Assembly (NCBI RefSeq): GCF_016583745.1
Contig: NZ_NRRQ01000006.1
Span: 54,134 to 118,133 of the forward strand
Length of the DNA: 64,000 bases
Reading direction: 5' to 3'
From: Chromatium okenii
Lineage (GTDB): Bacteria; Pseudomonadota; Gammaproteobacteria; Chromatiales; Chromatiaceae
Shown here: positions 60,201 through 64,000 of the stretch, piece by piece
How positions within the stretch are numbered: the first letter of the stretch is position 1
Layout of the letters: each line of letters begins with the position of its first letter
Made by a program: the position numbers and the translations under genes
Notes under the pieces: generated by a model
Seen by the model: the letters and a program-made list of their open reading frames with translations, nothing else
Told to the model about the DNA's origin: nothing
Databases searched by the model: none

Positions 60201-63200
60201 AATTGGTGGCAGCGTGAATTGCAGCGTTAATCCAGTGAGTTATGGCGGTTCGAGTAATTGCAGCGCCACGCCAAACGCCGGTTATACGTTTACTGGCTTT
60301 GGTGGTGATTGCTACGGAACGAGTTGTAGCTTGACGAATGTCACTGCGACTAAAACTGTGACGGCGAATTTCACTGCGATCACTTATCCAATTAACGCCA
60401 CTGCCAATCCTTCAATTGGCGGCAGCGTCACTTGCAGCGTCAATCCGGTAATACAAGGCGGATCAACGAATTGCACTGCAACGCCAAATAACGGTTATAG
60501 CTTCACCGGTTTTAGTGGCGATTGCAGCGGCACGAGTTGCAGCTTGAATAACGTCACTGCGAATAAAACTGTGACGGCGAACTTCACCGCAATCACTTAT
60601 CCAATTAACGCCACTGCAAATCCTTCAATTGGCGGTAATGTGATTTGTAGCGTTAATCCAGTGACTTACGGCGGCTCCAGTAATTGCACTGCGACACCAA
60701 AGACTGGTTATAACTTCACCAATTTTAGTGGTGATTGCAGCGGCACGAGTTGCAGCTTGACGAATGTCACCAGCAATAAAACCGTGACGGCGAATTTCAC
60801 TGCGATCACTTATCCAATTACCGCCACCGCCAATCCATCAATTGGCGGCAACGTGATTTGCAGCGTTAATCCGGTGACTTATGGCGGTTCCAGTAATTGC
60901 ACCGCAACGGCAAATGCTGGTTATACGTTTACTGGATTTGGTGGCGATTGCAGCGGCACGAGTTGTAGCTTGACGAATGTCACTGCGACTAAAACCGTGA
61001 CGGCGAATTTCACCGCAATCACTTATCCAATTAACGCCACTGCAAATCCGTCACTTGGCGGCAATGTGAGTTGCAGCGTTAATCCAGTGACTTATGGCAG
61101 TTCCAGTAATTGCGCAGCAACAGCAAATACGGGTTATACATTTACCGGCTTTGGTGGTGATTGCAGCGGCACGAGTTGCAGCTTAACGAATGTCACTGCG
61201 ACTAAAACTGTGACGGCGAATTTCACCGCAATCACTTATCCAATTAACGCCACTGCAAATCCGTCACTTGGCGGCAATGTGAGTTGCAGCGTTAATCCAG
61301 TGACTTATGGCAGTTCCAGTAATTGCGCAGCAACAGCAAATACGGGTTATACGTTTACTGGATTTGGTGGTGATTGCTACGGAACGAGTTGCAGCTTGAC
61401 GAATGTCACTGCGACTAAAACCGTGACGGCGAATTTCACTGCGATCACTTATCCAATTAACGCCACTGCAAATCCTTCAATTGGCGGTAGCGTGAGTTGT
61501 AGCGTTAATCCGGTGGCTTATGGCGGTTCGAGTAATTGCGCAGCAACGGCAAATACGGGTTATACGTTTACCGGCTTTGGTGGCGATTGCAGCGGCACGA
61601 GTTGCAGCTTGACGAATGTCACTGCGACTAAAACCGTGACGGCGAATTTCACCGCAATCACTTATCCAATTAACGCCGCTGCAAATCCGTCAATTGGCGG
61701 TAGCGTGAGTTGCAGCGTTAATCCGGTTGTTTATGGCGGTTCGAGTAATTGCGCAGCAACGGCAAATACGGGTTATACGTTTACTGGATTTGGTGGTGAT
61801 TGCAGCGGTACGAGTTGCAGCTTGACGAATGTCACTGCGAATAAAACCGTGACGGCGAATTTCACCGCAATCACTTATCCAATTAACGCCACTGCGAATC
61901 CGTCAATTGGCGGCAATGTGAGTTGCAGCGTTAATCCGGTGGCTTATGGCAGTTCCAGTAATTGCACCGCAACAGCAAATGCGGGTTATACATTTACTGG
62001 ATTTGCTGGTGATTGCAGCGGCACGAGTTGTAGCTTGACGAATATCACTGCGACTAAAACTGTGACGGCGAATTTCACCGCAATCACTTATCCAATTAAC
62101 GCCACTGCCAATCCATCAATTGGCGGCAATGTGAGTTGCAGCGTTAATCCAGTGACTTACGGCGGTTCGAGTAATTGCACTGCGACACCAAAGATTGGTT
62201 ATAACTTCACCAATTTTAGTGGTGATTGCAGCGGCACGAGTTGCAGCTTGACGAATGTCACCAGCAATAAAACCGTGACGGCGAATTTCACTGCGATCAC
62301 TTATCCAATTAACGCCACTGCAAATCCTTCAATTGGCGGCAATGTGAGTTGTAGCGTTAATCCAGTGAGTTATGGCGGTTCGAGTAATTGCACTGCGACA
62401 CCAAAGACTGGTTATAACTTCAGTGGATTTAGCGGCGATTGCGGCGGCACGAGTTGCAGCTTGACGAATGTCACCAGCAATAAAACCGTGACGGCGAATT
62501 TCACTGCGATCACTTATCCAATTACCGCCACTGCGAATCCGTCACTTGGTGGCAATGTGAGTTGCAGCGTTAATCCAGTGACTTACGGCGGCTCCAGTAA
62601 TTGTACCGCAACGCCAAAGACTGGTTATAACTTCAGTGGATTTAGCGGCGATTGCAGCGGCACGAGTTGCAGCTTGACGAATGTTACTGTGAATAAAACC
62701 GTGACGGCGAATTTCACCGCAATCACTTATCCAATTAACGCCACTGCCAATCCGTCACTTGGTGGCAGCGTGAATTGCAGCGTTAATCCGGTGGCTTATG
62801 GCGGTTCGAGTAATTGCGTAGTAACAGCAAATGCGGGTTATACATTTACCGGCTTTGGTGGTGATTGCAGCGGCACGAGTTGCAGCTTGAATAACGTCAC
62901 CGGCAATAAAACCGTGACGGCGAATTTCACCGCAATCACTTATCCAATTAACGCCACTGCCAATCCTTCAATTGGTGGCAACGTGAGTTGCAGCGTTAAT
63001 CCAGTGGCTTATGGCGGTTCAAGTAATTGCACTGCGACACCAAAGACTGGTTATAACTTCAGTGGATTTAGCGGCGATTGCAGCGGCACGAGTTGCAGCT
63101 TGACGAATGTTACTGCGAATAAAACCGTGACGGCGAATTTCAAGTTAACAGCAGGTTATGTGCTTAATGTCATTAAAAAAGGCACGGGATCGGGTGTTGT

Positions 63201-63744
63201 CACTACTACTGATGGTAAAATTAGTTGTGGCATGGATTGCAATGAAAGCTATATGAATGGAAAATCAGTCACGCTGAAAGCAATTTCTGATGTCGGTTCT
63301 GTATTTACTGGTTGGAGTGGCGATTGCAGTGGTACTAACACCTGTACTGTTAGTATGAATGCAGTGAAAAATATCACGGCAACCTTTACTACAACAGCAG
63401 TTGATTTAGTCATTACCAATATGGTCATTACGCCCGCGTCACCAAGCGCAAATGATTTTTTTGACATTAGCGTTACGGTAAAGAACTTTGCGAAAAAAGC
63501 ATTGGATGCGGGTGATTTGACAATTTGGAAAAGTCAAACCAAGCTCGGTACTTGCGGGGCATTAGGTAATGCACGTACTCGCGTTGGTACTTTAGCTGTT
63601 GGGGCGAGCCGCACGTTAACAGCGCGATTACGGGCGCCCAACGCGGGAACTTATACGGCGCGGGCATTTATTGATAGCCGCTGTGTCACAACAGAAACCA
63701 GTGAAAAGGATAATCAGTTGGGTAAACTCTATACAGTAAAATAA
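57244..63744 (+). CDS. giant secreted Cys-rich repeat protein
   Basis: A 2166-residue exported protein. The ATG at 57244 has GGAG at the right spacing; an ATG six bases earlier overlaps the previous stop. A Sec signal peptide ends near PAPADG. Residues about 35-130 are helical and of unknown type. Three near-identical 114-residue ASH/choice-of-anchor-D-like repeats follow (57631-58640), then a spacer B-repeat, 20 tandem 71-residue InlB-B-like repeats each with four Cys (58888-63147), one diverged repeat and a C-terminal CARDB-like domain (from about 63400). No sorting motif is seen. It is likely a surface or extracellular adhesin-like protein. Confidence 0.9.
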   Translation: MLDRMRSFHSLARGVGLIALLALTIPAPADGLNDTGITPSYSYETDFIIAEVNRLQKQADADQIKDDAPAQLQLYIQQLLTTENSKANPIENDRLINALNIVEMLSNQWRENSNSQSKRTAKSGTTTTYQLIFDSMFYSNGDYDFGSVAIGSSATRTITVTNTGTGTITFKSGYPQVSYSSPYTLNTGTCTGSLVPSASCTMTVTFTPQIAGSPAGYVAVYINESTDNFFAYLSGTTAAVYTHQLTFDSMFYSNGDYDFGSVAIGSSATRTITVTNTGTGTITFKSGYPQVSYSSPYTLNTGTCTGSLVPSASCTMTVTFTPQIAGSPAGYVAVYINESTDTFFAYLSGTTAAIYTYQLTFDSMFYSNGDYDFGSVAIGSSATRTITVTNTGTGTITFKSGYPQVSYSSPYTLNTGTCTGSLVPSTSCTMTVTFTPQIAGSPAGYVAVYINESTDTFFAYLSGTANIASTHSLSINKSGNGLIYSDDYKINCGSTCSANFNGGIIVNLNTTPDAGYIFSNWSNGCTGSGACSILMNSAKAVLATFNPAPTYAIGLIANPSAGGSVTCSVNPVIQGGSTNCTATPNTGYTFTGFGGDCYGTSCSLTNITVNKTVTANFTAITYPINATANPSLGGNVSCSVNPVTYGGSSNCTATPNSGYTFTGFSGDCNGTNCSLTNVTGNKTVTANFTAITYPINATANPSIGGNVSCSVNPVAYGGSSNCAATPNSGYTFTGFGGDCSGTSCSLTNVTATKTVTANFTAITYPINATANPSIGGSVSCSVNPVAYGGSSNCTATANAGYTFTGFAGDCYGTSCSLNNVTSNKTVTANFTAITYPINATANPSIGGSVNCSVNPVTYGGSSNCTATPNSGYTFTGFAGDCYGTSCSLTNVTATKTVTANFTAITYPINATANPSTGGNVSCSVNPVAYGGSSNCAATANAGYTFTGFGGDCYGTSCSLTNVTATKTVTANFTAITYPITATANPSIGGSVNCSVNPVSYGGSSNCSATPNAGYTFTGFGGDCYGTSCSLTNVTATKTVTANFTAITYPINATANPSIGGSVTCSVNPVIQGGSTNCTATPNNGYSFTGFSGDCSGTSCSLNNVTANKTVTANFTAITYPINATANPSIGGNVICSVNPVTYGGSSNCTATPKTGYNFTNFSGDCSGTSCSLTNVTSNKTVTANFTAITYPITATANPSIGGNVICSVNPVTYGGSSNCTATANAGYTFTGFGGDCSGTSCSLTNVTATKTVTANFTAITYPINATANPSLGGNVSCSVNPVTYGSSSNCAATANTGYTFTGFGGDCSGTSCSLTNVTATKTVTANFTAITYPINATANPSLGGNVSCSVNPVTYGSSSNCAATANTGYTFTGFGGDCYGTSCSLTNVTATKTVTANFTAITYPINATANPSIGGSVSCSVNPVAYGGSSNCAATANTGYTFTGFGGDCSGTSCSLTNVTATKTVTANFTAITYPINAAANPSIGGSVSCSVNPVVYGGSSNCAATANTGYTFTGFGGDCSGTSCSLTNVTANKTVTANFTAITYPINATANPSIGGNVSCSVNPVAYGSSSNCTATANAGYTFTGFAGDCSGTSCSLTNITATKTVTANFTAITYPINATANPSIGGNVSCSVNPVTYGGSSNCTATPKIGYNFTNFSGDCSGTSCSLTNVTSNKTVTANFTAITYPINATANPSIGGNVSCSVNPVSYGGSSNCTATPKTGYNFSGFSGDCGGTSCSLTNVTSNKTVTANFTAITYPITATANPSLGGNVSCSVNPVTYGGSSNCTATPKTGYNFSGFSGDCSGTSCSLTNVTVNKTVTANFTAITYPINATANPSLGGSVNCSVNPVAYGGSSNCVVTANAGYTFTGFGGDCSGTSCSLNNVTGNKTVTANFTAITYPINATANPSIGGNVSCSVNPVAYGGSSNCTATPKTGYNFSGFSGDCSGTSCSLTNVTANKTVTANFKLTAGYVLNVIKKGTGSGVVTTTDGKISCGMDCNESYMNGKSVTLKAISDVGSVFTGWSGDCSGTNTCTVSMNAVKNITATFTTTAVDLVITNMVITPASPSANDFFDISVTVKNFAKKALDAGDLTIWKSQTKLGTCGALGNARTRVGTLAVGASRTLTARLRAPNAGTYTARAFIDSRCVTTETSEKDNQLGKLYTVK
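57631..58640 (+). repeat. three near-identical 342-bp coding repeats
   Basis: Units start at 57631, 57973 and 58315. Each encodes the same 114-residue domain with DFGSVAIGSSATRTITVTNT; the copies differ by only a few substitutions at DNA level. Confidence 0.95.
58888..63147 (+). repeat. 20 tandem 213-bp coding repeats
   Basis: Units of exactly 213 bp begin at 58888 and recur at 59101, 59314 and so on. Each encodes ITYPINATANPSxGGxVxCSV...TKTVTANFTA with four conserved Cys. Units 11 (61018) and 12 (61231) are nearly identical in DNA. Confidence 0.95.
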
Positions 63745-63768
63745 TCACTGCTGTTTTTATGATTGTCA

Positions 63769-63798
63769 GCCTCCCTTTCTACAAAGGGAGGCTTTTTT
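63769..63798 (+). terminator. terminator of the repeat-protein gene
   Basis: GCCTCCCTTT-CTAC-AAAGGGAGGC followed by six T is a strong intrinsic terminator 25 bp after the stop codon. The stem resembles the G/C-run palindrome family. Confidence 0.9.
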
Positions 63799-63808
63799 AT
63801 AAAACTAC

Positions 63809-63833
63809 TTTCAATCCTTGTTGTATTGGATTT
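63809..63833 (-). repeat. 25-bp dispersed element, copy 5 (inverted)
   Basis: TTTCAATCCTTGTTGTATTG followed by GATTT is the exact reverse complement of the copies at 39873 and 39943, here 24 kb away and on the other strand. Confidence 0.9.
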
Positions 63834-63890
63834 AGCGTTGCAACGCACTTATTTGATGCAGGGATAAAGATATTATAGTTGTCCGCAAAA

Positions 63891-64000
63891 CTAACCATAC
63901 AGCACCCAAGGCACGAACTGTTCTATCCAGCCCTTGGCATAGCTTGATGATTTGCTGAATACAGCCCAAGAATCAGAGATGACTGACTTTAAGTACTCAT
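63891..64000 (-). CDS. C-terminal end of an ORF entering from the right (unidentified)
   Basis: The minus strand is open from the window edge to a TAG at 63891, giving 35 codons that end WIEQFVPWVLYG. I do not recognise the family. Just beyond the stop lies TTTTGCGGACAACTATA, which could be the terminal repeat of an insertion sequence, so a transposase C-terminus is possible but unproven. Confidence 0.3.
   Translation of the reverse strand, partial: EYLKSVISDSWAVFSKSSSYAKGWIEQFVPWVLYG

Overview
The window looks like chromosomal DNA of an anoxygenic phototrophic gammaproteobacterium, most likely a purple sulfur bacterium (Chromatiales). The evidence is an LH2-type light-harvesting operon (pucBA) with a PpsR/CrtJ-style operator, Gram-negative envelope genes (bamA, skp, lpxA/B/D), gammaproteobacterial housekeeping operons, and several dispersed short repeat families. 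No genus can be named from the sequence alone.

Layout. 1-854: 3' part of an acyl-CoA ligase-like gene (+). 920-15828: one long minus-strand operon in the classical order rpsB-tsf-pyrH-frr-uppS-cdsA-dxr-rseP-bamA-skp-lpxD-fabZ-lpxA-lpxB-rnhB, followed by a lipoprotein cytochrome where dnaE is often found. 16113-22289 (+): map-glnD, a 142-bp MITE-like element, a DUF1840 gene, mobB and a GspE/PilB-type ATPase. 22438-23209 (-): pucBA and tRNA-Ser(TGA). 23336-27156 (+): pmbA and gyrB. 27284-31518 (-): dsbA, then phoU with an exported unknown protein and a TPR-methyltransferase fusion. 31702-33280 (+): methylthio-nucleoside phosphorylase and a Pro/Ala-rich membrane protein. 33342-42686 (+): rimP-nusA-infB-rbfA-truB-rpsO-pnp. 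42605-49112 (-): rnm-yciO-M50 protease-trpS-scpA-scpB-cobD and a CobT-like remnant. 49330-63744 (+): trkA-trkH, speA, an HD-GYP protein, a small Cys-rich membrane protein with ispH, a DUF29 gene and a 2.1-kilo-residue secreted repeat protein.

How the genes fit together. The minus-strand block couples translation factors, isoprenoid and lipid carrier synthesis (dxr, uppS, cdsA) and outer-membrane assembly with lipid A synthesis. The rimP-pnp block handles transcription elongation, initiation, ribosome maturation and RNA turnover. Both blocks appear to have leader terminators that could act as attenuators.

The most unusual parts are the truB-rpsO-pnp junctions, where degenerate fragments of the truB 3' end sit beside copies of a 25-bp CRISPR-repeat-like element and one fragment forms a small ORF overlapping pnp. 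Others are G/C-run palindromic repeats translated in frame inside CdsA and GlnD, a 47-residue Cys-rich membrane protein overlapping ispH, a TrpRS with an iron-sulfur-type cysteine motif, and the 20-unit cysteine-bearing repeat protein. I found no CRISPR array, phage or complete insertion sequence. Family assignments come from reading motifs; no database search was run.
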